A DNA stretch of 64,000 bases from Candidatus Nitrosotenuis uzonensis (GTDB lineage: Archaea; Thermoproteota; Nitrososphaeria; Nitrososphaerales; Nitrosopumilaceae): the NCBI RefSeq assembly GCF_000723185.1, contig NZ_CBTY010000009.1, forward strand, positions 186,001-250,000, read 5' to 3'. Under the pieces are notes generated by a model that saw only the letters and a program-made list of their open reading frames with translations, ran no database searches and was not told the DNA's origin. This document shows positions 32,672 to 41,933 of this stretch, piece after piece. Made by a program: the position numbers and the translations under genes. Each line of letters opens with the position of its first letter. The stretch's first letter is position 1.

Positions 32672-33895
32672 TTGGCTTTAACTTCCCATACTGACACACA
32701 AAATACAAGCTTGAATAGAAAGTATCTTAACAGAGAGACAAAAGGTGCTGCCGATGCATTCGATGGAACGCAAAAAGAGATCTACCTTGAGAAAACACCG
32801 TCAGAGAGCTCTGCAGAGGAAGTCATCCATGTCTTGGGTTCGGACATTAAAGATGTCAACGACAGCATAAGCGCCATGAGCAAACAGATAGTAGCACAGA
32901 AAGCCAGAATTGAGGCAATAGGCAAAAAACAAAAAGATTTCGATGCAGATGTAAGAGCTTTCCAAAAAGACACATCTGATCCAATAACAGGTACCGAGTT
33001 TGAAAATCTCGGAAGCGAGTTTGAGTCAGACAAGATAATCAAAGGTATCTCAATGCTTGTGGAAAACGAAATACAGAACAGAATAACAAACTTGGAAAAA
33101 CAGTTAGACTATGAGAAAAAAAACTCGAAGATATTTAGTACCAGTGTTGAAGAAACTCTTGCAAAATTCCTCCTAGTCGAGAAGAATCTAAAGTCAACAA
33201 ATCACAAATTGGAAGATGAGATAAGAGAAAAAACAGCACAGATAATCCGCTCTGAGCGGTTATCGGCTATAGGAGAACTTGCATCACGGCTTGCCCATGA
33301 TCTGAAAAACCCATTAACAGTAATCAAAGGAACTGTACATCTCCTAAAGCATAACAATAACGGAAATATTGATGAGCTTACAAAAAGGAGAATAGAAGTC
33401 ATAGAAAAATCGATTTTCCGGATGACGCATCAGATTGATGGCGTGCTTGATTTTGTAAGAGAGTCACCTCTCAAAAAGGAAACATCATCATTAAACGAGA
33501 TAATAATTTCCGCTATACAGACCATGATGGTACCATCAAATGTCTCAATCTTCTTTCCAAGGGAGGATATTGTATTTTTGTGCGATCCTCACAAGATGCA
33601 GGTCGTTTTTGCAAACCTCATACTCAATTCCATACAGGCAATAGGCGCCAAGAAGGGCAAAATAGTAATACATGCATCAAAGACTGAGAAAGATCTTCTC
33701 ATAGCAGTAGAAGATGATGGGCCAGGAATCGATCCGAGAGTACTTGGAAGGATATTTGATCCGTTGTTCACCACAAAGCAGGAAGGTACAGGACTTGGTC
33801 TTGCAAGTGTTAAAAACATAGTCAACCAGCACGGTGGTAAGATCTCTGCAAGTACAAATCCGACCATTTTTTCAATCAAAATCCCTCTTTACTAG
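32672..33895 (+). CDS. soluble sensor histidine kinase
   Basis: 407 aa, TTG start; no membrane segment. A long coiled coil (about 40-180) leads to the H-box LASRLAHDLKNPLTV with the phospho-acceptor His near 210; N-box NLILNSIQAIG near 318, G-boxes DDGPGIDPRVLG and GTGLGLASVKNIV follow. It resembles NtrB-type kinases. No response regulator is adjacent, so it is an orphan kinase. The signal is unknown. Confidence 0.92.
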   Translation: MALTSHTDTQNTSLNRKYLNRETKGAADAFDGTQKEIYLEKTPSESSAEEVIHVLGSDIKDVNDSISAMSKQIVAQKARIEAIGKKQKDFDADVRAFQKDTSDPITGTEFENLGSEFESDKIIKGISMLVENEIQNRITNLEKQLDYEKKNSKIFSTSVEETLAKFLLVEKNLKSTNHKLEDEIREKTAQIIRSERLSAIGELASRLAHDLKNPLTVIKGTVHLLKHNNNGNIDELTKRRIEVIEKSIFRMTHQIDGVLDFVRESPLKKETSSLNEIIISAIQTMMVPSNVSIFFPREDIVFLCDPHKMQVVFANLILNSIQAIGAKKGKIVIHASKTEKDLLIAVEDDGPGIDPRVLGRIFDPLFTTKQEGTGLGLASVKNIVNQHGGKISASTNPTIFSIKIPLY

Positions 33896-33951
33896 GAAAT
33901 TTTCAAAATACCACCCATTGATGCTTTATATTTTGGTAAAAGGATAGTGAA

Positions 33952-34425
33952 ATGTTGTCCAGCTACAAAAGAACCTATTCCAATGCATCCTCGCTCAACT
34001 TCATAGTACCCATAATGATCATTTTGTTTTTGGGACTAGTATACATAATGTCACTCCGATACGGTCACGGCTCAGTTAGTTTCATTCTAATAGGAATTGC
34101 CTCCATTACTATGATCTACTGGGGATTTGTCATCAAAAAGATGGCAAAGACAGAAAAACCAAAGTACACTGTACGCGACACTGAAAGCAAAAACTGGGTG
34201 TATGATCTGATAAAGGGCGATAGCGAGGTCGTATTTGTGGCAGAAGTTCCAGGCCCAGATGACAAAATAACTGTGCGCCTGATTGAAGGAGTGCTTTACG
34301 TTCGAGGCTCTGGAAACTTTGCAAAGGAAGTACCAATAGAAGGCGCCTCAGATATGCAGATTCAAGATTTCAAGTACAGGAATGGCGTGCTTACACTGCG
34401 AATTGGCAGGCCTACAGGCTCTTAG
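33952..34425 (+). CDS. membrane-anchored Hsp20/CS-like domain protein
   Basis: 157 aa. Two membrane helices (FIVPIMIILFLGLVYIMSL and VSFILIGIASITMIYWGF) precede a cytosolic beta domain of about 75 residues. That domain has VVFVAEVPGPDDKITVRLIE, LYVRGSG, a Pro-containing turn and YRNGVLTLRIG, the strand order and the NGVL-like motif of alpha-crystallin/Hsp20 domains. A membrane-tethered small heat-shock-like domain is uncommon. It converges with top6A. Confidence 0.7.
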   Translation: MLSSYKRTYSNASSLNFIVPIMIILFLGLVYIMSLRYGHGSVSFILIGIASITMIYWGFVIKKMAKTEKPKYTVRDTESKNWVYDLIKGDSEVVFVAEVPGPDDKITVRLIEGVLYVRGSGNFAKEVPIEGASDMQIQDFKYRNGVLTLRIGRPTGS

Positions 34426-35518
34426 CAATCTCTAGTTTTTCTGGTAGATACTTGTCTGTGATGTTTGTAAGTCCATACTTTGAGAAAGCCTCGAGTTCGG
34501 CCTTGCGTTTTATTTTAAGAAATATTTCAAGTTCTTTTTTCCATATTCCTTCCTGATATCTAGGATCCTTTTGCAAATCATATATCCTTTTGATGTCAGA
34601 TTCTGTCATAGGTATTGTTGGGAGTTTGTATTTTTCAATATCCGATGCCCAGACGCCAACCCACTTTGCGTCAGGAACTGTAAGATCTCGCAGATGGGCT
34701 GCATTAGCAGACCCGGATTTTATTACCATTGCAATATGTTCCCCGTAAACGTCTCCGTCGGTAAGTATTACAACAGGCAATTTCATCTGGTCGTGAAGTC
34801 TCTTTAGCAGGTATCTTGTAGAACGTGGTGCTTGGCCTGCAGTGTCTATTATTATTGCCTTGAATTTCTTGTCTACCTTTTCTTCAACAAACCTTGTAAA
34901 AAGACCACCTTTCTCTATTGCAATCACAAGTTCGGCGCTCGTATCAACTAGCTCCGCGCTGCTCAAACTGGGCCCGATAAGATATCCGTCTGGATGGTCC
35001 GACAGATTAGTTCTTCTTCCTTCATAACCAGGTACTGTATACTCTATTGTAAGATCCCCAAATACACTGCTTCGCTCTTCCGGGAATATGTGAAAGTCTT
35101 CTCTTGGCCTTGCAAGTACTGCCTCCAAATCCACAATTATGTTATCTGATTCTGGCTGGTCCTCAAAATCAATTGCGAATGCCTGTGATGAATAGTAAAT
35201 GTCTCTGAGCGTTGATGATTTTTTTTCATGAACCAGCCTGTTTGCAAAGAATGCGAGCCATATGAGCTGAGTAAAGGAGCGTAGCTGTGACATGTTACGC
35301 GAGCTTCTAAGCCCTGCTGCCTTACCTAGTATGTATTGCCTGAGTTTTTTATCATAGACTATGTTGCTAACGGATCTACTTGGCACGTAAAACTGTGGGA
35401 ATTGTCCTTTGTCAAGGTCAGCATATATCTTTGCACCTTCCGTTCTGAGCAATTCAAGTAAAGAATCCCTCTTTGCGGATGCAATCTTTTCTGCTTTACT
35501 CTTCGCTGACTTCGACAT
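34412..35518 (-). CDS. top6A: DNA topoisomerase VI subunit A (Spo11-like)
   Basis: 368 aa. The winged helix holds the catalytic Tyr in LRDIYYSS near 115; the TOPRIM domain has IEKGGLFTRF near 212 and LTDGDVYGEH near 268. It cleaves DNA with the ATP-driven TopoVI-B to relax or decatenate duplexes. The start overlaps the end of top6B by 23 nt, so translation is coupled. Confidence 0.97.
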   Translation of the reverse strand: MSKSAKSKAEKIASAKRDSLLELLRTEGAKIYADLDKGQFPQFYVPSRSVSNIVYDKKLRQYILGKAAGLRSSRNMSQLRSFTQLIWLAFFANRLVHEKKSSTLRDIYYSSQAFAIDFEDQPESDNIIVDLEAVLARPREDFHIFPEERSSVFGDLTIEYTVPGYEGRRTNLSDHPDGYLIGPSLSSAELVDTSAELVIAIEKGGLFTRFVEEKVDKKFKAIIIDTAGQAPRSTRYLLKRLHDQMKLPVVILTDGDVYGEHIAMVIKSGSANAAHLRDLTVPDAKWVGVWASDIEKYKLPTIPMTESDIKRIYDLQKDPRYQEGIWKKELEIFLKIKRKAELEAFSKYGLTNITDKYLPEKLEIAKSL

Positions 35519-37337
35519 TTGTGTTCAAATCCTTGAGTATTTTTTTGTAATCAGGTTCTTTAGTCTTTCCGGCCAGCTCGGTTGCAAACTGGGCTATGAG
35601 CGGCAGATATTTTTGATACAGATTCGATCTTTTCTTCTCGATTTCTGCCTGCCCCCTTTTTGACATGTATGCGGATAGCTTTCTTGCAAGAAACTGCAAT
35701 GCAAGCCGGATCTCTTTTTCAATTTCTGGTCTGTCAGCTACATTTTCCTTGCCTACTGTCTTGTATGGAATACGCGTGGAACAGATATGGCTTACAATTA
35801 CAAGCGGGGAGTCGTTTTTTACCTTGTATCTGGACCAGTCCATCTCGTTTACCACTTGAACAACCACGTCGCTGCCCTCATCGTATAACAATGGTATCCT
35901 ATTTGCAAATCGGTATACAGTCATCTTTCCCGTGGGAATCTGTCCACCATACGCAATACCCATCTCCACCACAAATGGGAATCCCGAGTATGCAGATGCG
36001 CTACGCTGTATGACCGCATGAAAATCGGGCTTGAAAAATTGTACTATGCCCTTTGAGAGCGGCTCTTCTCCCAGTGGTGCAAGGCAGCTCGGATCAGGAG
36101 ATAAAAACTCTTCATATTTTTGAAGTGAATCGCTTAGCTTGACCAGCTCCTCGTTTGTGAGTGAGCCTATCCTCTTATCAGGCTTTAACCCTGCAAATTC
36201 TGCAAACTTTATTGCAGTAGCCTGCCCTATCCTCTGGAATCGCTTTGTGAGAAACGACACCACTGATTCGCCTTGCACTGTGTTTGCAAGCTGTCTGTAA
36301 TACGGATTTGATTTTGGCATATCAATTGTCACCGATTTTGATTCTCCGAAATCCCAGTACGTTAGATGCTTGTGGACTAGATCAACATCATCTATACGAA
36401 TTTTCATTATTTTTTCAAAATCCATTTGCAGAAAAGACATTATTGCCACTATCACTCGCACCGGTCTTGATAATGACGACCATTTTTTTTCTGCCCTAGT
36501 CATTATTCCCTCAAAATTCAGATTCTTTTTTGACAAGCCGAGCTCTTTTTTCACCTTGTCTATCATTGCATTATCCAGAACTGGAATCTGATAGTGTGTA
36601 TCAAGTATCATGCGTCTAATTGTCTCAACATCCACTCCATGCGGGTGCGGTTTGATTATTGTAGGTGGTGGGGGCATGGTATTGACTATTCGTTTGTAGT
36701 GGAATCTTTCCCCTTTGGGATCGTCAAATGTTATAGTTGCGTATGGAGTAATAAGCGAAGTCTGGTACACATAATCTCTTATTTTGGCACCGGCTTTGGA
36801 ATAATCGCCTTCCAGTGTTATGCTCACGGTGAGTCCTTTTTTTGTTGCATTTGTTGTTTTGTGCTTGATGATAACGGGTTTGTTTTTTTGTATGTCAAGC
36901 ATCATCTCAAATTCATGTGATGTTTTTCCATCAATTGAGCTTGACACGTTGACAGGCTTGTTAGTAGTAATCTGTCCGTAAAGAATTGCCATGGTTGCTC
37001 CAAGCCCAAACATTCCTCTTGCTTGCTTGAGCCCGAACTTTGAGCCATAAAGTACAGTTCCAAATGCAAGTGGAATGTGTTTTGAATCCATTCCAGGACC
37101 GTTGTCCTTGACGGTTAGCACATATGGTTTCGGATCGGGTTTTTCAGCTTCGACAGCTTTTATTGTCAGATGTATTTCAGGCAGTATTCCGTGCTGGTCA
37201 CATGCATCAAGGCCGTTTTCAACAAATTCCCTTACGGCAGTATATAGTGATCGTGTAGGATTGCTAAATCCAGCAAGATCTCTATTTCTGTAGAAGAACT
37301 CGCTAGGCGAGATTTGGTTAAATGTTTCTTTAGACAT
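35496..37337 (-). CDS. top6B: DNA topoisomerase VI subunit B
   Basis: 613 aa GHKL ATPase. REFVENGLDACD near 40 is the N-box, VKDNGPGMDSKHIP near 82 and KQARGMFGLGATMA near 112 bind ATP. The transducer and C-terminal regions are full length. Downstream of the KH-domain gene (8-nt overlap) and upstream of top6A. Confidence 0.97.
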   Translation of the reverse strand: MSKETFNQISPSEFFYRNRDLAGFSNPTRSLYTAVREFVENGLDACDQHGILPEIHLTIKAVEAEKPDPKPYVLTVKDNGPGMDSKHIPLAFGTVLYGSKFGLKQARGMFGLGATMAILYGQITTNKPVNVSSSIDGKTSHEFEMMLDIQKNKPVIIKHKTTNATKKGLTVSITLEGDYSKAGAKIRDYVYQTSLITPYATITFDDPKGERFHYKRIVNTMPPPPTIIKPHPHGVDVETIRRMILDTHYQIPVLDNAMIDKVKKELGLSKKNLNFEGIMTRAEKKWSSLSRPVRVIVAIMSFLQMDFEKIMKIRIDDVDLVHKHLTYWDFGESKSVTIDMPKSNPYYRQLANTVQGESVVSFLTKRFQRIGQATAIKFAEFAGLKPDKRIGSLTNEELVKLSDSLQKYEEFLSPDPSCLAPLGEEPLSKGIVQFFKPDFHAVIQRSASAYSGFPFVVEMGIAYGGQIPTGKMTVYRFANRIPLLYDEGSDVVVQVVNEMDWSRYKVKNDSPLVIVSHICSTRIPYKTVGKENVADRPEIEKEIRLALQFLARKLSAYMSKRGQAEIEKKRSNLYQKYLPLIAQFATELAGKTKEPDYKKILKDLNTNVEVSEE

Positions 37338-37893
37338 CTGTTTCCCACAACTGTAGTCTATCTAGTTTTTCCCTTCGCCTGTTTGCCTCAAGTTTGCCAT
37401 AAACAGAACCGTGCTTGCTGCCAGTAGAAATCGAGGTGATGGCAGAGATTGCAACTTTGATCTGATGCGGTTCTCCTATTATTGAGACCGTCTTTCCATA
37501 AACGCAAATGCTAGTATTTGTTAAATTTTCCATGTTTACTCTGGCCCTACCTCCCTCTCCAATTATTCTTCCTTTTATCCTTTCAATTTGTTGTGGCGAT
37601 TTGCCAACAAAATCTCTCAGATCCATTACATGCAGTAAATACTCTTCTTTGAGCAGCTTCATCGCATTATGGGGCGAAAAACCACGCCCAATTGCTGTAA
37701 CGATTTCTACTGCCTTAAACGGCTGGATCTGATCAATTGCGCCGTTACTGGTGACTTCGATTTCTCCCGTTTCGCTATCGATTTGAAGTTTGACAAAACA
37801 GATTCGTTCTATCTCTGCCTTTACTTTACCAGATCTTCCAATAAGGGCACCTACACGGTCAGCTGGAATTCTTATTAATTTCTCAAAGCTCAT
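37330..37893 (-). CDS. KH-domain pre-rRNA processing protein (Dim2/Pno1-like)
   Basis: 187 aa with two KH motifs: IPADRVGALIGRSGKVKAEI (8-27) and RIKGRIIGEGGRARVNMENL near 105. This is the archaeal Dim2/Pno1 family, which binds the 3' end of 16S rRNA during small subunit maturation. Its ATG overlaps the rio1 stop by 4 nt; the pairing with Rio1 is conserved in archaea. Confidence 0.92.
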   Translation of the reverse strand: MSFEKLIRIPADRVGALIGRSGKVKAEIERICFVKLQIDSETGEIEVTSNGAIDQIQPFKAVEIVTAIGRGFSPHNAMKLLKEEYLLHVMDLRDFVGKSPQQIERIKGRIIGEGGRARVNMENLTNTSICVYGKTVSIIGEPHQIKVAISAITSISTGSKHGSVYGKLEANRRREKLDRLQLWETDV

Positions 37894-38693
37894 GATATTA
37901 TTTTTTCTAGCACATCAGCCGGGTTTTGTACTATCAAGCCTCTTTTTGCAAAGAAGTACGACATATTTTTAATGTCTCTTTCAAGGAAATTTTGAGCATT
38001 TGGGTGCATTGTATCGACTGCGGAACCCAGATCAAACAATACGAGCCTATTTTCCGTTTTGAAAACATTGTATTCAGAAAAGTCACAGTGGACAAGATGC
38101 GCTTCTTTATACAACCTAGTTAGTAAGGATACTGCCTGTTGATAATCGCTTTCATCCACTTCAATTTCATGAAGTGTTGGAGCAGGGACTCCATCCTTTC
38201 CAACAAACTCCATAGCAAGGACGTTCTTTTCTACATGAATGGGTCGTACTACGGGTAGGTTTTTTTTATGACATAGTTGTAAATTCCTAAACTCTTTTTT
38301 TGCCCAAAGATACACCATATTCTTTGTGCCATGTTTGACGCGTGAGAATCGTGGATCTCCCATTATGTAGGGCATACGTTTTTTGAAGCTGGACGTAGAT
38401 ACCAGATACACCTTGAGTGCCACATCCTTTCCGTCCGGGCCAACCGCCCAGAATAGAACGGATTCCTTCCCTGCTCTTACTATTCCGTTAACATACGAGA
38501 TTATCTTTGCGTTTATCATCTCATACATTGTGAACATTGTGGATTTGTCAAGAACCTGATTTACCGTTTTGAATTTCTTAAAGCCGTCATCTAGTGTTTT
38601 TTTCTTTTTTGCAAATATACGCTCGAATTTTTCGTCAATTTCAAGATCATCAAGATCTGAATCGACAATATCCTCGTAATCGTCAGATGACAT
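37890..38693 (-). CDS. rio1: Rio1 atypical serine/threonine kinase
   Basis: 267 aa. A flexible acidic N-terminus, then the kinase fold with LKVYLVSTSSFKKRMPYI near 118, catalytic HCDFSEYNV near 206 and metal-binding LFDLGSAVD near 223. Rio1 acts as an ATPase/kinase in late 40S/30S maturation. Start of the rio1-dim2-top6B-top6A run. Confidence 0.96.
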   Translation of the reverse strand: MSSDDYEDIVDSDLDDLEIDEKFERIFAKKKKTLDDGFKKFKTVNQVLDKSTMFTMYEMINAKIISYVNGIVRAGKESVLFWAVGPDGKDVALKVYLVSTSSFKKRMPYIMGDPRFSRVKHGTKNMVYLWAKKEFRNLQLCHKKNLPVVRPIHVEKNVLAMEFVGKDGVPAPTLHEIEVDESDYQQAVSLLTRLYKEAHLVHCDFSEYNVFKTENRLVLFDLGSAVDTMHPNAQNFLERDIKNMSYFFAKRGLIVQNPADVLEKIIS

Positions 38694-38718
38694 ATGTCAT
38701 CAGCATAGCAAAAACAAA

Positions 38719-39030
38719 CTAGAAATCTTTTGGAAGATGATCATTTTCTTTAAGCCAGTCAACTTGTGCGAGTGTGAATCTCCATGTTATGTCTCCTCTG
38801 TCATCTTGTTTGAAATCCCACGGAGCTATTATCACAACATCGTTGTCTCTAATCCAAATGCGACGCTTAAGCTTGCCTCTTATTCGGCCTCGCCTTGTTT
38901 TACCATCAGTACATTTTACCAGAACCTGATCACTGCCAAGTAGCTTTATCACTCTACCCAAGAGCTCACCCTGTTGTGGTAGTTGTATGTCTTTAAGCTC
39001 ACTTTCATTTAGAACTTTACGCTTTCCCAA
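38719..39030 (-). CDS. translation initiation factor aIF1A
   Basis: 103 aa from TTG 39030 (LGKRKVLNESELKDI); an ATG at 39084 would add an unlikely hydrophobic stretch. OB fold with LLGRVIKLLGSDQVLVKCTD, GKTRRGRIRGKLKRRIWIR and the conserved DVVIIAPWDFKQDDRGDITW. It binds the A site of the small subunit. Follows DUF424 by about 37 nt; same strand as aIF2beta. Confidence 0.96.
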   Translation of the reverse strand: MGKRKVLNESELKDIQLPQQGELLGRVIKLLGSDQVLVKCTDGKTRRGRIRGKLKRRIWIRDNDVVIIAPWDFKQDDRGDITWRFTLAQVDWLKENDHLPKDF

Positions 39031-39067
39031 CAGTCTTGTAAAGAAAATTTTGTATATAATTGTGATG

Positions 39068-39364
39068 TTACATTTTGAAAACAATCAGAAATGGTACACC
39101 ATCAATTACTTTGACTCCTGCTCTAGAACCTATTTTCAGATCAATTGACATTTCGACTGACTCTTTGCCAACTATATTGATAATAGATGACTTTCTCATC
39201 AGATCCTCTGCCTCCATGCCGTCCACCAGTCTTTGTCCATAGTAGCTTTTACTGATTCTTATTTCAACGTCATTGTTTTTGACAACGCGTTCAAGCACAT
39301 CCTCATCACAAATATTCAGCATCCTGCTGTTCTGATAGTTAGACGTCCTGACAAAAAACCGCAT
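39068..39364 (-). CDS. DUF424 family protein
   Basis: 98 aa. CDEDVLERVVKNNDVEIRIS, the SYYGQRLVDGMEAEDLM segment and NIVGKESVEMSIDLKI are the landmarks of archaeal DUF424. It lies between aIF2beta and aIF1A, its usual place, which suggests a translation-related job. Start overlaps the aIF2beta stop. Confidence 0.9.
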   Translation of the reverse strand: MRFFVRTSNYQNSRMLNICDEDVLERVVKNNDVEIRISKSYYGQRLVDGMEAEDLMRKSSIINIVGKESVEMSIDLKIGSRAGVKVIDGVPFLIVFKM

Positions 39365-39792
39365 TATGCATATTTACCTTTAAGCGAGGATTTTGCTCCA
39401 CATGCCTCACATACAAGAAACGAAATTCTGTTTTCCTTTTCAATTTTCGTATCAGGACTCTTACATGTGGGACATTCCAGATAGTCTTTTACATAAATTT
39501 CAAGCAAACGTGTAAAGTCGTGTGGCTCTCGCCTCCCAACAAATATGGCCTTATCGCCGCTGCGTTCTGCAGGGGTTGCAAATTCTTTTGAAAGATATTG
39601 TAGAATTTTGTCTGCATCACGCCTGAGCACCTTTGGAAAGTCCATGAAATTGCGCAGTATAGTTCGCTGCCCTTCCCACATGACATCTGGAGATGGAATC
39701 TCAAATCTCTCGCCCGTGCCCGTCTTTTTTTCTGATATTTTGTCCTGAATGCGCTTGAGTAGCTTTTCGTAGTCTGCCTTTGCCATTACCAA
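39364..39792 (-). CDS. translation initiation factor aIF2 beta subunit
   Basis: 142 aa. Helical N-terminus, central alpha-beta domain (RTILRNFMDFPKVLRRDADK, YLSKEFATPAERSGDKAIF) and the C-terminal zinc ribbon CPTC ... CEAC. Part of the aIF2 heterotrimer that carries initiator tRNA. First gene of aIF2beta-DUF424-aIF1A. Confidence 0.96.
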   Translation of the reverse strand: MVMAKADYEKLLKRIQDKISEKKTGTGERFEIPSPDVMWEGQRTILRNFMDFPKVLRRDADKILQYLSKEFATPAERSGDKAIFVGRREPHDFTRLLEIYVKDYLECPTCKSPDTKIEKENRISFLVCEACGAKSSLKGKYA

Positions 39793-39846
39793 AAATAGAC
39801 TAGTCTGCCTATATTATCTTAAGTTAAAGAAAAGGAGTGGTTAGCT

Positions 39847-39993
39847 TTAGTCCATCTTGCCTATCTTGAAGACATTTGTGCCACATTTTGGACAAGTGCC
39901 CTTTACGGCAGGTCGACCATTTTTTAGCTTCACTTCTTTGGGATTTTTGATGTCCCTTTTTGCTCTACATTTTACACAGTAAGCTTGAGCCAT
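39847..39993 (-). CDS. DUF5679-like zinc-ribbon protein
   Basis: 48 aa. AYCVKCRAKRDIKNPKEV, GRPAVKGTCPKCGTNVFKIG: two CxxC knuckles in a complete ribbon. Many archaea encode this tiny protein (DUF5679-like, from memory). About 55 nt upstream of aIF2beta on the same strand and possibly co-transcribed. Function unknown. Confidence 0.82.
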   Translation of the reverse strand: MAQAYCVKCRAKRDIKNPKEVKLKNGRPAVKGTCPKCGTNVFKIGKMD

Positions 39994-40200
39994 TGTGACT
40001 GGACTACGAAGTGCGTATATTTAGCAAGAGGCTGTAAAAATTATTTAACTATAGTATGGATGAGTACCTTGTAAAATTGCCTACATTATGATCTAATATA
40101 TAATAGATGACGAATTCTGATCCAAATTATCGATCAGTTTTGACGATCATTGTATCATTTCAGTTATATTATAAACACCAAATTTTCTACAAAAACAAAG

Positions 40201-40695
40201 TTGAAATCAAAGAAAGGAATCATCATCACTGGAATAGTACTAGCCGCAATTACAGCTGCCAGTTTTGCAGTATGGATGATACCTCAAGACATCCCAACCA
40301 GATTTGTCATCTCAAACCCAGAACAAGACATAGACGCCTTAATCGAACAGCAAAAAATAGTATCAGAGTCAACCTCCGAAGAGTTCAACAAGATGCTCAA
40401 TGGGCAAATAACCCCAGACAACTATGTCAATATTGCAGAGATTTCACGCTCCCAAGTAAATTCATTCATAATAAAGATCTTAGAAAGCGAGATACCAACA
40501 GAATGGAACGAATCATATGCTGCTTTCTTAGAGCATCTGCGCTCATACAATTCATATCTTGCTGAGACAGTAGTGGTTGCCAAGAAGCTCAAAGACAACC
40601 CTCAGTCAGACATAACTGAAGACATCGGCAAACTTGAACAATACATAGCCCGGGCTAATGAGTATTTATCGCAATCTAACTTGGCCAGACCCTAG
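40201..40695 (+). CDS. membrane-anchored helical hypothetical
   Basis: 164 aa from TTG 40201 (LKSKKGIIITGIVLAAITAA); a 40150 start would add 17 polar residues. One N-terminal membrane helix (about 6-25) then an extracellular all-helical domain rich in Ser, Asn and Glu with no Cys. No family recognised. Confidence 0.72.
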   Translation: MKSKKGIIITGIVLAAITAASFAVWMIPQDIPTRFVISNPEQDIDALIEQQKIVSESTSEEFNKMLNGQITPDNYVNIAEISRSQVNSFIIKILESEIPTEWNESYAAFLEHLRSYNSYLAETVVVAKKLKDNPQSDITEDIGKLEQYIARANEYLSQSNLARP

Positions 40696-40778
40696 TTTGA
40701 TTTACGCCTGAATTCCTATCTGTAATATTTTTAATAGTTGGAAAGTGTTAATAGGCAATTTTGTAATAGAGAACAGCA

Positions 40779-41933
40779 ATGTCTCTTAACAACTCCAAGC
40801 TGGAAAAGGACGTACAAGCGCCAATAACTAGCAGACTGCTTGTAATTTGTGTTGACAGAGACAATGATGTAGGCGATAAGGCCGGCGTTGTCACCCCTGT
40901 TGTGGGAAGGAACGCATGCATAGAGGCTGCCCAAAAGCTAGCCCTTGAGGATCCGGAAGATGCTGATGCAAACTCGATCTTCTTTGCAGTAAAAACGTAT
41001 GAAGATTTGGCAAGAAAAGGGTACCAAGCAGAAGTCATCGTAGTAGCTGGAGTTGAAGATAGAGGAGTGCAGGCAGATGAAAAAATCGTTCGTGAAGTAA
41101 AATCTGTACTTGCAAGTTTTTCTGCAAACGGTGCAGTGATAGTGTCAGATGGTGAAGACGACGAGTCAGTTATCCCCATAATTCAGAATGTAATACCGAT
41201 TGTATCTGTGCAAAGAGTTGTGATGAAGGTGAGCCGAAGTGTGGAATACTCTTACGCTGTTTTTGGCAAATACCTCAAGATGATTGCTTATGATTCAAAA
41301 TACTCAAAATTCTTTTTGGGTGTGCCTGGAATTTTGCTTGTGATTGGCGGAATTGGAACAATATTTGGATACACACAAGAGATCTTTGCAGTGCTAGTTA
41401 GTATTTTGGGCGGCGCATTTTTGATTCGCGCATTCGATGTAGATAGAGCTCTGACTAACCTCTCAAAACCCACACCTGCAAGTTTGATAAGAACATTCAC
41501 TTTCATAACAGGAATCATCATAGGACTTGCAGGAATTTTATCTGGCTTTTCTGCAATTCACACAAACATACTCGATCCGCAGATATTGGACTCTGGCATA
41601 CCAAATCTGTTTGCAGACAGAGTTGTATTAGGAGAGTTCATTGCTGGCGCACTGCCATTTTTGTGGATGGGCACAGGCTCAGTGTTTGGAGGAATTCTAC
41701 TCAGCCACTGGCTAAAAGGCAGCCTAAGACAGATTACCGACATATTACGACTCATAGTACTAGTCTCGCTATATCCAACAGTCTACCAGTTCACAAACCT
41801 GCTGATATACGATGAGAGTTCATTCACTCTGATTCCGCCATTTTTGGCAGGGCTTTTAATAACACTGATATCTGCCACCTTCTTATTCCGCAAGTATAGG
41901 AAGAAGAAGGGGGGAGAAGTGTTAACAGAATAA
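40779..41933 (+). CDS. DUF373 membrane protein
   Basis: 384 aa. A soluble alpha-beta N-terminal domain (about 1-185, with LLVICVDRDNDVGDKAGVVT) is followed by 5-6 membrane helices. This is DUF373, an archaeal family without assigned function. The stop TAA at 41931 overlaps the inferred start of the cis-prenyltransferase gene. Confidence 0.93.
   Translation: MSLNNSKLEKDVQAPITSRLLVICVDRDNDVGDKAGVVTPVVGRNACIEAAQKLALEDPEDADANSIFFAVKTYEDLARKGYQAEVIVVAGVEDRGVQADEKIVREVKSVLASFSANGAVIVSDGEDDESVIPIIQNVIPIVSVQRVVMKVSRSVEYSYAVFGKYLKMIAYDSKYSKFFLGVPGILLVIGGIGTIFGYTQEIFAVLVSILGGAFLIRAFDVDRALTNLSKPTPASLIRTFTFITGIIIGLAGILSGFSAIHTNILDPQILDSGIPNLFADRVVLGEFIAGALPFLWMGTGSVFGGILLSHWLKGSLRQITDILRLIVLVSLYPTVYQFTNLLIYDESSFTLIPPFLAGLLITLISATFLFRKYRKKKGGEVLTE

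Noticed and set aside
40107-40565. 152-aa plus-strand ORF
   Set aside because: It overlaps the membrane-anchored protein in a different frame and has a biased, shadow-like His/Asn/Arg composition.
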